A stretch of 64,000 bases of DNA, taken from assembly GCA_034359265.1 (NCBI GenBank), contig CP136897.1, positions 29,871,501 to 29,935,500 of the forward strand. Direction: 5' to 3'. The notes under the pieces are model-generated. The model was given only the letters and a program-made list of their open reading frames with translations. It ran no database searches and was not told where the DNA came from. This stretch comes from Canna indica (lineage: Eukaryota; Streptophyta; Magnoliopsida; Zingiberales; Cannaceae). Position 1 is the stretch's first letter. Each line of letters begins with the position of its first letter. Below are positions 10,312 to 20,695 of the stretch, in pieces. Made by a program: the position numbers and the translations under genes.

Positions 10312-10679
10312 GTCGTACACTTCTGATCGTCGGCTAATAAGGATGAGCGTCCGAGAGATAGCTCGGGGTCATTTTCTTCGTCTCTTCGCGCGTCTTTCTG
10401 CGCCACGTGAAAAGATGAAATCGGACAATAATGCACGGAGTTACGCCCGTTTTAAACGAAAAATAATAATTGAAATGTTATTTTTCTTATTTATTTAAAA
10501 ATTTTAATTTTTCGGGTCGGTTGGTCGATCGAGCCGGCCGTAGAGGTTGCGGCGGGCCCTGCGCGGGCGATCGACAGCCAAATTTTATGTCGACGACGTC
10601 GTCCGTCCTTAACGTTTGGTTAGAAAGATTGGTAAAAAAAATGATCTCGTCGTGCAATCAAATAGGTAGTAAAAAAAAA

Positions 10680-10796
10680 GGTGTAACACGAGGACTTCCC
10701 AGGGGGGCACCCATCCTAGTACTACTCTCGCCCAAGCACGTTTAACTTCGGAGTTCTGATGGGATCCGGTGCGTTAGTACTGGTATGATCGCACCC
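10680..10796 (-). rRNA. 5S rRNA: 5S rRNA gene, copy 23
   Basis: Full length. Differences: G113A, A90C, G56A, C18T. Confidence 0.96.
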
Positions 10797-11164
10797 GTCA
10801 TGCACTTCTGATCGTCGGCTAATAAGGGTGAGCATCCGAGGGATAGCTCGGGGTCATTTTCTTCTTCTCTTCGCGCGCCTTTTAGCGCCACGTGAAAAGC
10901 TGAAATCGGACAATAATGCACGGAGTTACGCCCGTTTTAAACGAAAAATAATAATTGAAATGTTATTTTTCTTATTTATTTACAAATTTTAATTTTTCGG
11001 GTCGGTTGGTCGATCGAGCCGGCCGTAGAGGTTGCGGCGGGCCCCGAGTGGGCGATCGACAGCCAAATTTTATGTCGACGACGTCGTCCGTCCTTAACGT
11101 TTGGTTAGAAAGATTGGTAAAAAAAATGATCTCGTCGTGCAATCAAATAGGTAGTAAAAAAAAA

Positions 11165-11272
11165 GGTGCAACACGAGGACTTCCCAGGGGGTCACCCACC
11201 CTAGTACTACTCTCGCCCAAGCACGCTTAACTTCGGAGTTCTGATGGGATCCGGTGCGTTAGTGCTCGTATG
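11165..11272 (-). pseudogene. 5S rRNA: 5' truncated 5S rRNA gene, copy 24
   Basis: Ends at the TATG junction like copy 10, losing nt 1-9 and its promoter. Also A83G and C15G. Copy 25 starts 198 bp to the right. Confidence 0.93.
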
Positions 11273-11362
11273 GCAACGACGTCATCCATCCTTAATGTTT
11301 GGTTAGAAAGATTCGTAAAAAAAATGATCTCGTCGTGCAATCAAATACGTAGTAAAAAAAAA

Positions 11363-11479
11363 GGTGCAACACAAGGATTTTCCAAGGGGTCACCCATCCT
11401 AGTACTACTCTCTCCCAAGCACGCTTAACTTCGGAGTTCTGAAGGGATCCGGTGCGTTAATGGTGGTATGATCGCACCC
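11363..11479 (-). rRNA. 5S rRNA: 5S rRNA gene, copy 25
   Basis: Identical in my reading to copy 19. Confidence 0.94.
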
Positions 11480-11847
11480 GTCATGCACTTCTGATCGTCG
11501 GCTAATAAGGGTGAGCGTCCGAGGGACAGCTCGGGGTCATTTTCTTCGTCTCTTCACGCGCCTTTCAGCGCAACGTGAAAAGCTGAAATCAGACAATAAT
11601 GCACAGAGTTACGCCCGTTTTAAACGAAAAATAATAATTGAAATGTTATTTTTCTTATTTATTTTCAAATTTTAATTTTTCGGGTCGGTTGGTCGATCGA
11701 GCCGGCCGTAGAGGTTGCGGAGGGCCCCGCGCGGGCGATCGACAGCCAAGATTTATGGCGACGACGTCGTCCGTCCTTAACCTTTGGTTAGAAAGATTGG
11801 TAAAAAAAATGATCTCGTCGTGCAATCAAATAGGTAGTAAAAAAACA

Positions 11848-11963
11848 AGTGCAACACGAGGACTTCCAGGGGGTCACCCATCCTAGTACTACTCTCGCCC
11901 AAGCACGCTTAACTTCGGAGTTCTGATGGGATCCAGTGCATTAGTGCTGGTATGATCGCACCC
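11848..11963 (-). rRNA. 5S rRNA: 5S rRNA gene, copy 26 (1-nt deletion)
   Basis: Duplicate of copy 20, including the missing G and C117T, C29T, C24T. Confidence 0.95.
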
Positions 11964-12106
11964 GGCATGCAGTTCTGATCGTCGGCTAATAAGGGTGAGC
12001 GTCCGAGGGACAGCTCGGGGTAATTTTCTTCGTCTCTTCGCGCGACTTTCAGCGCCACGTGAAAAGTTGAAATCGGACAATAATGCACGGAGTTACGCCC
12101 GTTTTT

Positions 12107-12121
12107 GGTATGATCGCACCC
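12107..12121 (-). pseudogene. 5S rRNA: 15-nt 5S gene remnant
   Basis: Only the first 15 nt of a 5S gene remain between two upstream-type flanks; duplicate of the remnant at 9327-9341. Confidence 0.8.
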
Positions 12122-12488
12122 GTCATGCACTTTTGATCGTCGGCTAATAAGGGTAAGCGTCCGAGGGATAGCTCGGGGTCATTTTCTTCGTCTCTTCGCG
12201 CGCATTTTAGCGCCTCGTGAAAAGCTGAAATCGGACAATAATGCACGGAGTTACGCCCGTTTTAAACGAAAAATAATAATTGAAATGTTATTTTTCTTAT
12301 TTATTTACAAATTTTAATTTTTCGGGTCGGTTGGTCGATCGAGACGACCGTAGAGGTTGCGGCGGGCCCCGCCCGGGCCATCGACAGTCAAATTTTATGT
12401 CCACGACGTCGTCCTTCCTTAACGTTTGGTTAGAAAGATTGGTAAAAAAAATGATCTCGTCGTAGAATCAAATAGGTAGTGAAAAAAA

Positions 12489-12605
12489 GGTGCAACACGA
12501 GGACTTCCCAGGGGTTCACCGATCCTAGTACTACCCTCGCCCAAGCACGCTTAACTTCGGAGTTGTGATCGGATCCGGTGCGTTAGAGCTGATATGATCG
12601 CACCC
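12489..12605 (-). rRNA. 5S rRNA: 5S rRNA gene, copy 27
   Basis: Duplicate of copy 21 with the same seven substitutions. Confidence 0.95.
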
Positions 12606-12975
12606 GTCATGCACTTCTGATCGTCGGCTAATAAGGGTGAGCGTCCGAGGGATAGCTCGGGGTCATTTTCTTCGTCTCTTCGCGCGCCTTTTAGCGCCAC
12701 ATGAAAAGCTAAAATCGGACAATAATGCACGGAGTTACGCCCGTTTTAAACGAAAAATAATAATTGAAATGTTATTTTTCTTATTTATTTACAAATTTTA
12801 ATTTTTCATGTCGGTTGGTCGATCGAGCCGGCCGAGGAGGTTGCGGCGGGACCCGCGCGGGCGATCGACAGCCAAAATTTTATGTCGACGACGTCGTCCG
12901 TCCTTAACGTTTGGTTAGAAAGATTGACCAAAAAAAATGATCTCGTCGTGCAATCAAATAGGTAGTAAAAAAAAA

Positions 12976-13091
12976 GGTGCAACACGAGGACTTCCCGGGG
13001 GTCACCCATCCTAGTACTACTCTCGACCAAGCACGCTTAACTTCGGAGTTCTGATGGGATCCGGTACGTTAGTGCTGGTATGATCGCACCT
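12976..13091 (-). rRNA. 5S rRNA: 5S rRNA gene, copy 28 (1-nt deletion)
   Basis: Duplicate of copy 22. Confidence 0.95.
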
Positions 13092-13459
13092 GTCGTACAC
13101 TTCTGATCGTCGGCTAATAAGGATGAGCGTCCGAGAGATAGCTCGGGGTCATTTTCTTCGTCTCTTCGCGCGTCTTTCTGCGCCACGTGAAAAGATGAAA
13201 TCGGACAATAATGCACGGAGTTACGCCCGTTTTAAACGAAAAATAATAATTGAAATGTTATTTTTCTTATTTATTTAAAAATTTTAATTTTTCGGGTCGG
13301 TTGGTCGATCGAGCCGGCCGTAGAGGTTGCGGCGGGCCCTGCGCGGGCGATCGACAGCCAAATTTTATGTCGACGACGTCGTCCGTCCTTAACGTTTGGT
13401 TAGAAAGATTGGTAAAAAAAATGATCTCGTCGTGCAATCAAATAGGTAGTAAAAAAAAA

Positions 13460-13576
13460 GGTGTAACACGAGGACTTCCCAGGGGGGCACCCATCCTAGT
13501 ACTACTCTCGCCCAAGCACGTTTAACTTCGGAGTTCTGATGGGATCCGGTGCGTTAGTACTGGTATGATCGCACCC
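13460..13576 (-). rRNA. 5S rRNA: 5S rRNA gene, copy 29
   Basis: Duplicate of copy 23. Confidence 0.96.
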
Positions 13577-13944
13577 GTCATGCACTTCTGATCGTCGGCT
13601 AATAAGGGTGAGCATCCGAGGGATAGCTCGGGGTCATTTTCTTCTTCTCTTCGCGCGCCTTTTAGCGCCACGTGAAAAGCTGAAATCGGACAATAATGCA
13701 CGGAGTTACGCCCGTTTTAAACGAAAAATAATAATTGAAATGTTATTTTTCTTATTTATTTACAAATTTTAATTTTTCGGGTCGGTTGGTCGATCGAGCC
13801 GGCCGTAGAGGTTGCGGCGGGCCCCGAGTGGGCGATCGACAGCCAAATTTTATGTCGACGACGTCGTCCGTCCTTAACGTTTGGTTAGAAAGATTGGTAA
13901 AAAAAATGATCTCGTCGTGCAATCAAATAGGTAGTAAAAAAAAA

Positions 13945-14061
13945 GGTGCAACACGAGGACTTCCCAGGGGGTCACCCACCCTAGTACTACTCTCGCCCAA
14001 GCACGCTTAACTTCGGAGTTCTGATGGGATCCGGTGCGTTAGTGCTGGTATGATCGCACCC
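13945..14061 (-). rRNA. 5S rRNA: 5S rRNA gene, copy 30
   Basis: Full length, single difference A83G. Its left part equals truncated copy 24, but it keeps a complete 5' end and upstream flank. Confidence 0.98.
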
Positions 14062-14427
14062 GTCGTGCACTTCTGATCGTCGGCTAATAACTGTGAGTGT
14101 CCGAGGGATAGCTCGGGGTCATTTTCTTCGTCTCTTCGCGCCTTTTAGCGCCACGTGAAAAGCTGAAATCGGACAATAATGCACGGAGTTACGCCCGTTT
14201 TAAACGAAAAATAATAATTGAAAAGTTATTTTTCTTATTTATTTAAAAATTTTAATTTTTCAGGTCGGTTGGTCGATCGAGCCGGCCGTAGAGGTTGCGG
14301 CGGGCCCAGTGCGGGCGATCGACACCCAAATCTTATGTCGACGACGTCGTCCGTCCTTAACGTTTGGTTAGAAAGATTGGTAAAAAAAATGATCTCGTCG
14401 TGCAATCAAATAGGTAGTAAAAAAAAA

Positions 14428-14544
14428 GATGCAACACGAGGACTTCCCAGGGAGTCACCCATCCTAGTACTACTCTCGCCCAAGCACGATTAACTTCGGA
14501 GTTCTGATGGGATCCGGTGCGTTAGTGCTGGTATGGTCGCACCC
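14428..14544 (-). rRNA. 5S rRNA: 5S rRNA gene, copy 31
   Basis: Full length. Differences: C116T, C92T, G56T (A-box), T9C. Confidence 0.97.
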
Positions 14545-14911
14545 ATCGTGCACTTCTGATCGTCGGCTAATAAAGGTGAGCGTCCGAGGGATAGCTCGGG
14601 GTCATTTTCTTCGTCTCTTCGCGCGCCTTTTAGCGCCACGTGAAAAGATGAAATCGGACAATAATGCACGAAATTACGCCCGTTTTAAACGAAAAATAAT
14701 AATCGAAATGTTATTTTTCTTATTTATTTACAAATTTTAATTTTTCGGGTCGGTTGGTCGATCGAGCCGGCCGTAGAGGTTGCGGCGGGCCCCGCGCGGG
14801 CGATCGACAGCCAAATTTTATGTCGACGACGTCGTCCGTCCTTAAGGTTTGGTTAGAAAGATTGGTAAAAAAAATGATCTCGTCGTGCAATCAAATACGT
14901 AGTAAAAAAAA

Positions 14912-15028
14912 GGTGCAACACGAGGACTTCCCAGGGGGTCACCCTTCCTAGTACAACTGTCGCCCAAGCACGCTTAACTTCGGAGTTCTGATGGGATCCG
15001 GTGCGTTAGTGCTGGTATGATCGCACCC
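14912..15028 (-). rRNA. 5S rRNA: 5S rRNA gene, copy 32
   Basis: Full length. Differences: T84A (C-box), A74T, G70C. T84A plus G70C mark a class that includes copies 34, 40, 42, 45, 48, 53, 56 and 59. Confidence 0.97.
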
Positions 15029-15395
15029 ATCGTGCACTTCTGATCGTCGGCTAATAAGGGTGAGCGTCCGAGGGATAGCTCGGGGTCATTTTTTTCATCT
15101 CTTCGCGCGCCTTTTAGCGCCACATGAAAAGATGAAATCGGACAATAATGCACGAAGTTACGCCCGTTTTAAATGAAAAATAATAATTGAAATGTTATTT
15201 TTCTTATTTATTTACAAATTTTAATTTTTCGAGTCGGTTGGTCGATCGAGCCGGCCGAAGAGGTTGCGGCGGGCCCCGCGCGGGCGATCGAGAGCCAAAT
15301 TTTATGTCGACGACGTCGTCCGTCCTTAACGTTTGGTTAGAAAGATTGGTAAAAAAAATTATCTCGTCGTGCAACAAATAGGTAGTAAAAAAAAA

Positions 15396-15488
15396 GATGC
15401 AACACGAGGACTTCCCAGGGGGTCACCCATCCTAGTACTACTCTCGCCCAAGCACGCTTAACTTCGGAGTTCTGATGGGATCCGGTGC
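15396..15488 (-). pseudogene. 5S rRNA: 5' truncated 5S rRNA gene, copy 33
   Basis: Lacks nt 1-24 and the proximal upstream flank, having been joined to distal spacer by the 821-bp duplication. The internal A- and C-boxes remain. Other change: C116T. Confidence 0.93.
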
Positions 15489-15732
15489 ACGAAATTACGC
15501 CCGTTTTAAACGAAAAATAATAATTGAAATGTTATTTTTCTTATTTATTTACAAATTTTAATTTTTCGGGTCGGTTGGTCGATCGAGCCGGCCGTAGAGG
15601 TTGCGGCGGGCCCCGCGCGGGCGATCGACAGCCAAATTTTATGTCGACGACATCGTCCGTCCTTAAGGTTTGGTTAGAAAGATTGGTAAAAAAAATGATC
15701 TCGTCGTGCAATCAAATAGGTAGTAAAAAAAA

Positions 15733-15849
15733 GGTGCAACACGAGGACTTCCCAGGGGGTCACCCTTCCTAGTACTACTGTCGCCCAAGCACGCTTAACT
15801 TCGGAGTTCTGATGGGATCCGGTGCGTTAGTGCTGGTATGATCGCACCC
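15733..15849 (-). rRNA. 5S rRNA: 5S rRNA gene, copy 34
   Basis: Full length. Differences: T84A, G70C. Confidence 0.97.
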
Positions 15850-16216
15850 ATCGTGCACTTCTGATCGTCGGCTAATAAGGGTGAGCGTCCGAGGGATAGC
15901 TCGGGGTCATTTTTTTCATCTCTTCGCGCGCCTTTTAGCGCCACGTGAAAAGATGAAATCGGACAATAATGCACGAAGTTACGCCCGTTTTAAACGAAAA
16001 ATAATAATTGAAATGTTATTTTTCTTATTTATTTACAAATTTTAATTTTTCGAGTCGGTTGGTCGATCGAGCCGGCCGAAGAGGTTGCGGCGGGCCCCGC
16101 GCGGGCGATCGAGAGCCAAATTTTATGTCGACGACGTCGTCCGTCCTTAACGTTTGGTTAGAAAGATTGGTAAAAAAAATGATCTCGTCGTGCAACAAAT
16201 AGATAGTAAAAAAAAA

Positions 16217-16333
16217 GATGCAACACGAGGACTTCCCAGGGGGTCACCCATCCTAGTACTACTCTCGCCCAAGCACGCTTAACTTCGGAGTTCTGATGGG
16301 ATCCGGTGCGTTAGTGCTGGTATGATCGCACCC
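16217..16333 (-). rRNA. 5S rRNA: 5S rRNA gene, copy 35
   Basis: Full length, single difference C116T. It is the undamaged counterpart of copy 33. Confidence 0.98.
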
Positions 16334-16701
16334 GTCATGCACTTCTGATCGTCGGCTAATAAGGGTGAGCGTCCGAGGGATAGCTCGGGGTCATTTTCTT
16401 CGTCTCTTCGCGCGCCTTTTAGCGCCACGTGAAAAGCTGAAATCGGACAATAATGCACGGAGTTACGCCCGTTTTAAACGAAATATAATAATTGAAATGT
16501 TATTTTTCTTATTTATTTACAAATTTTAATTTTTCGGGTCGGTTGGTCGATAGAGCCGGCCGTAGAGGTTGCGGCGGCCCCGCGCGGGCGATCGACAGCC
16601 AAATTTTTTGTCGACGACGTCATTCGTCCTTAACGTTTGGTTAGAAAGATTGGTAAAAAAAATGATATCGTCGTGCAATGAAATAAGTAGTAAAAAAAAA
16701 A

Positions 16702-16818
16702 GGTGCAACACGAAGACTTCCCAGGGGTTCACCCACCCTAGTGCTACTCTCGCCCAAGCACGCTTAACTTTGGAGTTCGGATGGGATCCGGTGCGTTAGT
16801 GCTGGTATGATCGCACCC
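16702..16818 (-). rRNA. 5S rRNA: 5S rRNA gene, copy 36
   Basis: Full length. Differences: C105T, C91A, A83G, T76C, G48A, A40C. Confidence 0.96.
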
Positions 16819-17138
16819 GTCGTGCACTTCTGATCGTCGGCTAATAACTGTGAGCGTCCGAGGGATAGCTCGGGGTGATTTTCTTCGTCTCTTCGCGCCT
16901 TTTAGCGCCACGTGAAAAGCTGAAATCAGACAATAATGCACGGAGTTACGCCCGTTTTAAACGAAAAATAATAATTGAAATGTTATTTTTCTTATTTATT
17001 TACAAATTTTAATTTTTCGGGTCGGTTGGTCGATCGAGCCGGCCGTAGAGGTTGCGGCGGGCCCCGCGCGGGCGATCGACAGCTAAATTTTATGTCGACG
17101 ACGTCGTCCGACCTTAATGTTTGGTTAGAAAGATTGGT

Positions 17139-17145
17139 AAAAAAA
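17139..17145 (-). terminator. Second (backup) T-run downstream of copy 37
   Basis: A run of seven T on the gene strand, about 38 nt past the end of copy 37. A 7-8 T run occurs at the same place in nearly every unit. Four or more T on the non-template strand stops Pol III, so this is a likely fail-safe terminator, and the only nearby one in copies that lost the first run. Confidence 0.7.
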
Positions 17146-17174
17146 TGATCTCGTCGTGCAATCAAATAGGTAGT

Positions 17175-17183
17175 AAAAAAAAA
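17175..17183 (-). terminator. Primary Pol III terminator of copy 37 (representative)
   Basis: Nine T on the gene strand directly after nt 117. Present in this form after most copies in the window; broken or lost in the copies noted individually. Confidence 0.9.
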
Positions 17184-17300
17184 GGTGCAACACGAGGACT
17201 TCCCAGGGGGTCACCCATCCTAGTACTACTCTCGCCCAAGCATGCTTAACTTCGGAGTTCTGATGGGATCCGGTGCGTTAGTGCTGGTATGATCGCACCC
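17184..17300 (-). rRNA. 5S rRNA: 5S rRNA gene, copy 37 (representative)
   Basis: Complete 117-bp gene with a single difference, G58A in the A-box, and standard flanks; chosen as the reference unit. It starts GGGTGCGATC (17300 leftwards) and ends TTGCACC before nine T. nt 50-64 form the A-box, 67-72 the intermediate element and 80-97 the C-box. The 5' and 3' ends can pair to form helix I, and the GGATGGGTGAC stretch of the C-box is typical of plant 5S. Family length is about 119-121 nt; the missing 2-3 nt are supplied by the first T residues. G58A is shared by many copies between 17 and 30 kb. Confidence 0.98.
17204..17251 (-). promoter_or_regulatory. Internal control region of copy 37 (A-box, intermediate element, C-box)
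   Basis: Positions 17237-17251 are the A-box (nt 50-64), 17229-17234 the intermediate element (nt 67-72) and 17204-17221 the C-box (nt 80-97). In Pol III type 1 genes TFIIIA binds here and recruits TFIIIC/TFIIIB. Box limits follow those established for plant 5S genes. Confidence 0.9.
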
Positions 17301-17329
17301 GTCATGCACTTCTGATCGTCGGCTAATAA
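17301..17329 (-). promoter_or_regulatory. Upstream promoter of copy 37: TATA-like -29 element and C at -1
   Basis: On the gene strand TTATTAG occupies -29 to -23 (17323-17329) and C is at -1 (17301). A TATA-like motif near -28 and C at -1 are known to matter for plant 5S transcription. The motif is kept in most units; a TTATTTG form occurs upstream of copies 67, 76, 98, 100, 106 and 113, and copies 11 and 60 have damaged versions. Confidence 0.8.
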
Positions 17330-17667
17330 GGGTGAGCGTCCGAGGGATAGCTCGGGGTCATTTTCTTCGTCTCTTCGCGCGCCTTTTAGCGCCACGTGAA
17401 AAGATGAAATCGGACAATAATGCATGGAGTTACGCCCGTTTTAAACGAAAAATAATAATTGAAATGTTATTTTTCTTATTTATTTACAAATTTTAATTTT
17501 TCGGGTCGGTTGGTCGATCGAGCCGGCCGTAGAGGTTGTGGCGGGCCCCGCGCGGGCGATCGACAGCCAAATTTTATGTCGACGACGTCGTCCGACCTTA
17601 ATGTTTGGTTAGAAAGATTGGTAAAAAAATGATCTCGTCGTGCAATCAAATAGGTAGTAAAAAAAAA
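17301..17667 (-). other. Representative 5S intergenic spacer (copy 37 to copy 38)
   Basis: 367 bp without a gene. From left to right on the + strand: TATA-like promoter of copy 37; a region rich in CpG and TC; an AT-rich tract (about 17440-17500); a GC core with the perfect 10-bp palindrome CCCGCGCGGG at 17547-17556; a CGACGACGTCGTCCG block; then the two A-runs that terminate copy 38. The other spacers follow this plan and are not listed one by one unless altered. Open frames crossing this spacer into the antisense of the gene are not regarded as genes. Confidence 0.9.
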
Positions 17668-17784
17668 GGTGCAACACGAGGACTTCCCAGGGGGTCACCC
17701 ATCCTAGTACTACTCTCGCCCAAGCATGCTTAACTTCGGAGTTCTGATGGGATCCGGTGCGTTAGTGCTGGTATGATCGCACCC
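17668..17784 (-). rRNA. 5S rRNA: 5S rRNA gene, copy 38
   Basis: Full length, G58A only. Confidence 0.98.
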
Positions 17785-18151
17785 GTCATGCACTTCTGAT
17801 CGTCGGCTAATAAGGGTGAGCGTCCGAGGGATAGCTCGGGGTCATTTTCTTCGTCTCTTCGCGTGCCTTTTAGCGCCACGCGAAAAGCTAAAATCGGACA
17901 ATAATGCACGGAGTTACGCCCGTTTTAAACGAAAAATAATAATTGAAATGTTATTTTTCTTATTTATTTACAAATTTTAATTTTTCGGGTCGGTTGGTCG
18001 ATCGAGCCGGCCGTAGAGGTTGCGGCGGGCCCCGCGCGGGCGATCGACAGCCAAATTTTATGTCGACGACGTCGTCCGACCTTAATGTTTGGTTAGAAAG
18101 ATTGGTAAAAAAATGATCTCGTCGTGCAATCAAATAGGTAGTAAAAAAAAA

Positions 18152-18268
18152 GGTGCAACACGAGGACTTCCCAGGGGGTCACCCATCCTTGTACTACTCT
18201 CGCCCAAGCATGCTTAACTTCGGAGTTCTGATGGGATCCGGTGCGTTAGTGCTGGAATGATCGCACCC
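18152..18268 (-). rRNA. 5S rRNA: 5S rRNA gene, copy 39
   Basis: Full length. Differences: T79A, G58A, A13T. Confidence 0.97.
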
Positions 18269-18636
18269 GTCATGCACTTCTGATCGTCGGCTAATAAGGG
18301 TGAGCGTCCGAGGGATAGCTCGGGGTCATTTTCTTCGTCTCTTCGCGCGCCTTTTAGCGCCACGTGAAAAGTTGAAATCGGACAATAATGCACGAAATTA
18401 CGCCCGTTTTAAACGAAAAATAATAATTGAAATGTTATTTTTCTTATTTATTTACAAATTTTAATATTTCGGGTCGGTTGGTCGATCGATCCGGCCGTAG
18501 AGGTTGCGGCGGGCCCCGCGCGGGCGATCGACAGCCAAATTTTATGTCGACGACGTCGTCCGTCCTTAACGTTTGGTTAGAAAGATTGGTAAAAAAAATG
18601 ATCTCGTCGTGCAATCAAATAGGTAGTAAAAAAAAA

Positions 18637-18753
18637 GGTGCAACACGAGGACTTCCCAGGGGGTCACCCTCCCTAGTACTACTGTCGCCCAAGCACGCTT
18701 AACTTCGGAGTTCTGATGGGATCCGGTGCGTTAGTGCTGGTATGATCGCACCC
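18637..18753 (-). rRNA. 5S rRNA: 5S rRNA gene, copy 40
   Basis: Full length. Differences: T84A, A83G, G70C. Confidence 0.97.
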
Positions 18754-19120
18754 ATCGTGCACTTCTGATCGTCGGCTAATAAGGGTGAGCGTCCGAGGGA
18801 TAGCTCGGGGTCATTTTCTTCATCTCTTCGCGCGCCTTTTAGCGCCACGTGAAAAGATGAAATCGGACAATAATGCACGAAGTTACGCCCGTTTTAAACG
18901 AAAAATAATAATTGAAATGTTATTTTTCTTATTTATTTACAAATTTTAATTTTTCGAGTCGGTTGGTCGATCGAGCCGGCCGAAGTGGTTGCGGCGGGCC
19001 CCGCGCGGGCGATCGAGAGCCAAATTTTATGTCGACGACGTCGTTCGTCCTTAACATTTGGTTAGAAAGATTGGTAAAAAAATGATCTCGTCGTGCAATC
19101 AAATAGGTAGTAAAAAAAAA

Positions 19121-19237
19121 GGTGTAACACGAGGACTTCCCAGGGGGTCACCCATCCTTGTACTACTCTCGCCCAAGCATGCTTAACTTCGGAGTTCTGA
19201 TGGGATCCGGTGCGTTAGTGCTGGAATGATCGCACCC
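19121..19237 (-). rRNA. 5S rRNA: 5S rRNA gene, copy 41
   Basis: Full length. Differences: G113A, T79A, G58A, A13T. Copies 39-40 and 41-42 are a near-identical pair of dimers. Confidence 0.97.
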
Positions 19238-19605
19238 GTCATGCACTTCTGATCGTCGGCTAATAAGGGTGAGCGTCCGAGGGATAGCTCGGGGTCATTT
19301 TCTTCGTCTCTTTGCGCGCCTTTTAGCGCCACGTGAAAAGTTGAAATCAGACAATAATGCACGAAATTACGCCCGTTTTAAACGAAAAATAATAATTGAA
19401 ATGTTATTTTTCTTATTTATTTACAAATTTTAATTTTTCGGGTCGGTTGGTCGATCGAGCCGGCCGTAGAGGTTGCGGCGGGCCCCGCGCGGGCGATCGA
19501 CAGCCAAATTTTATGTCGACGACGTCGTCCGTCCTTAACGTTTGGTTAGAAAGATTGGTAAAAAAAATGATCTCGTAGTGCAATCAAATAGGTAGTAAAA
19601 AAAAA

Positions 19606-19722
19606 GGTGCAACACGAGGACTTCCCAGGGGGTCACCCTCCCTAGTACTACTGTCGCCCAAGCACGCTTAACTTCGGAGTTCTGATGGGATCCGGTGCGT
19701 TAGTGCTGGTATGATCGCACCC
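19606..19722 (-). rRNA. 5S rRNA: 5S rRNA gene, copy 42
   Basis: Full length. T84A, A83G, G70C as in copy 40. Base -1 is T instead of C. Confidence 0.97.
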
Positions 19723-20091
19723 ATCGTGCACTTCTGATCGTCGGCTAATAAGGGTGAGCGTCCGAGGGATAGCTCGGGGTCATTTTCTTCATCTCTTCGC
19801 GCGCCTTTTAGCGCCACGTGAAAAGATGAAATCGGACAATAATGCACGAAGTTACGCCCGTTTTAAACGAAAAATAATAATTGAAATGTTAATTTTCTTA
19901 TTTATTTACAAATTTTAATTTTTCGAGTCGGTTGGTCGATCGAGCCGGCCGAAGTGGTTGCGGCGGGCCCCGCGCGGGCGATCGAGAGCCAAATTTTATG
20001 TCGACGACGTCGTTCGTCCTTAACATTTGGTTAGAAAGATTGGTAAAAAAAATGATCTCATCGTGCAATCAAATAGGTAGTAAAAAAAAAA

Positions 20092-20208
20092 GGTGCAACA
20101 TGAGGACTTCCCAGGGGGTCACCCATACTAGTACTACTCTCGCCCAAGCACGCTTAACTTCGGAGTTCTGATGGGATCCGGTGCGTTAGTGCTGGTATGA
20201 TCGCACCC
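20092..20208 (-). rRNA. 5S rRNA: 5S rRNA gene, copy 43
   Basis: Full length. Differences: G108A, G82T. Confidence 0.97.
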
Positions 20209-20575
20209 ATCGTGCACTTCTGATCGTCGGCTAATAAGGGTGAGCGTCCGAGGGATAGCTCGTGTTCATTTTCTTCGTCTCTTCGCGCGCATTTTGGCGC
20301 CACGTGAAAAGCTGAAATCGGACAATAATGCACGGAGTTACGACCGTTTTAAACGAAAAATAATAATTGAAATGTTTTTTTTCTTATTTATTTACAAATT
20401 TTAATTTTTCGGGTCGGTTGGTCGATCGAGCCGGCCGTAGAGGTTGCGGCGGGCCCCGCGCGGGCGATCGACAGCCAAATTTTATGTCGACGACGTCGTC
20501 CGTCCTTAACGTTTGGTTAGAAAGATTGGTAAAAAAAATGATCTCGTCGTGCAATCAAATAGGTACTAAAAAAAA

Positions 20576-20695
20576 GGTGCAACACGAGGACTTCCCAGGG
20601 GGTCACCCATCCTAGTACTACTCTCGCCCAAGCACGCTTAACTTCGGAGGAGTTCTGATGGGATCCGGTGCGTTAGTGCTGGTATGATCGCACCC
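20576..20695 (-). rRNA. 5S rRNA: 5S rRNA gene, copy 44 (3-nt insertion)
   Basis: 120 bp: a GGA triplet is duplicated on the + strand at nt 45-48, just before the A-box. Otherwise it matches the majority. This variant is spread to copies 47, 50, 52 and 55 by the higher-order repeat. Confidence 0.95.

Larger units (their letters stand above)
8487..11266. repeat. 2,780-bp tandem duplicated block, first copy
   Basis: Positions 8487-11266 recur at 11267-14046 with a constant offset of 2,780; I saw no difference in the lines compared. The block holds copies 19-24 plus the small gene remnant at 9327. The ends lie inside 5S genes, as expected for unequal crossing-over between gene copies. Confidence 0.95.
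11267..14046. repeat. 2,780-bp tandem duplicated block, second copy
   Basis: Second copy of 8487-11266. It ends inside copy 30, which, unlike copy 24, continues into a normal gene 5' end and promoter. This suggests copy 30 keeps the pre-duplication structure. Confidence 0.95.
14668..16309. repeat. 821-bp illegitimate tandem duplication (two copies)
   Basis: 14668-15488 recurs at 15489-16309 with few changes. The period, 1.69 units, is not a multiple of the 5S unit. The junction at 15488/15489 fuses the middle of copy 33 to a far upstream spacer at a shared TGC, so it did not arise by ordinary gene-to-gene misalignment. Confidence 0.9.

Noticed and set aside
17547..17556. The CCCGCGCGGG palindrome as a transcription terminator or protein binding site.
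   Set aside because: It is a perfect palindrome and deletion-prone, but it lies about 120 bp past the gene end beyond two T-runs, and its loss in many units has no visible consequence. No specific function can be supported.
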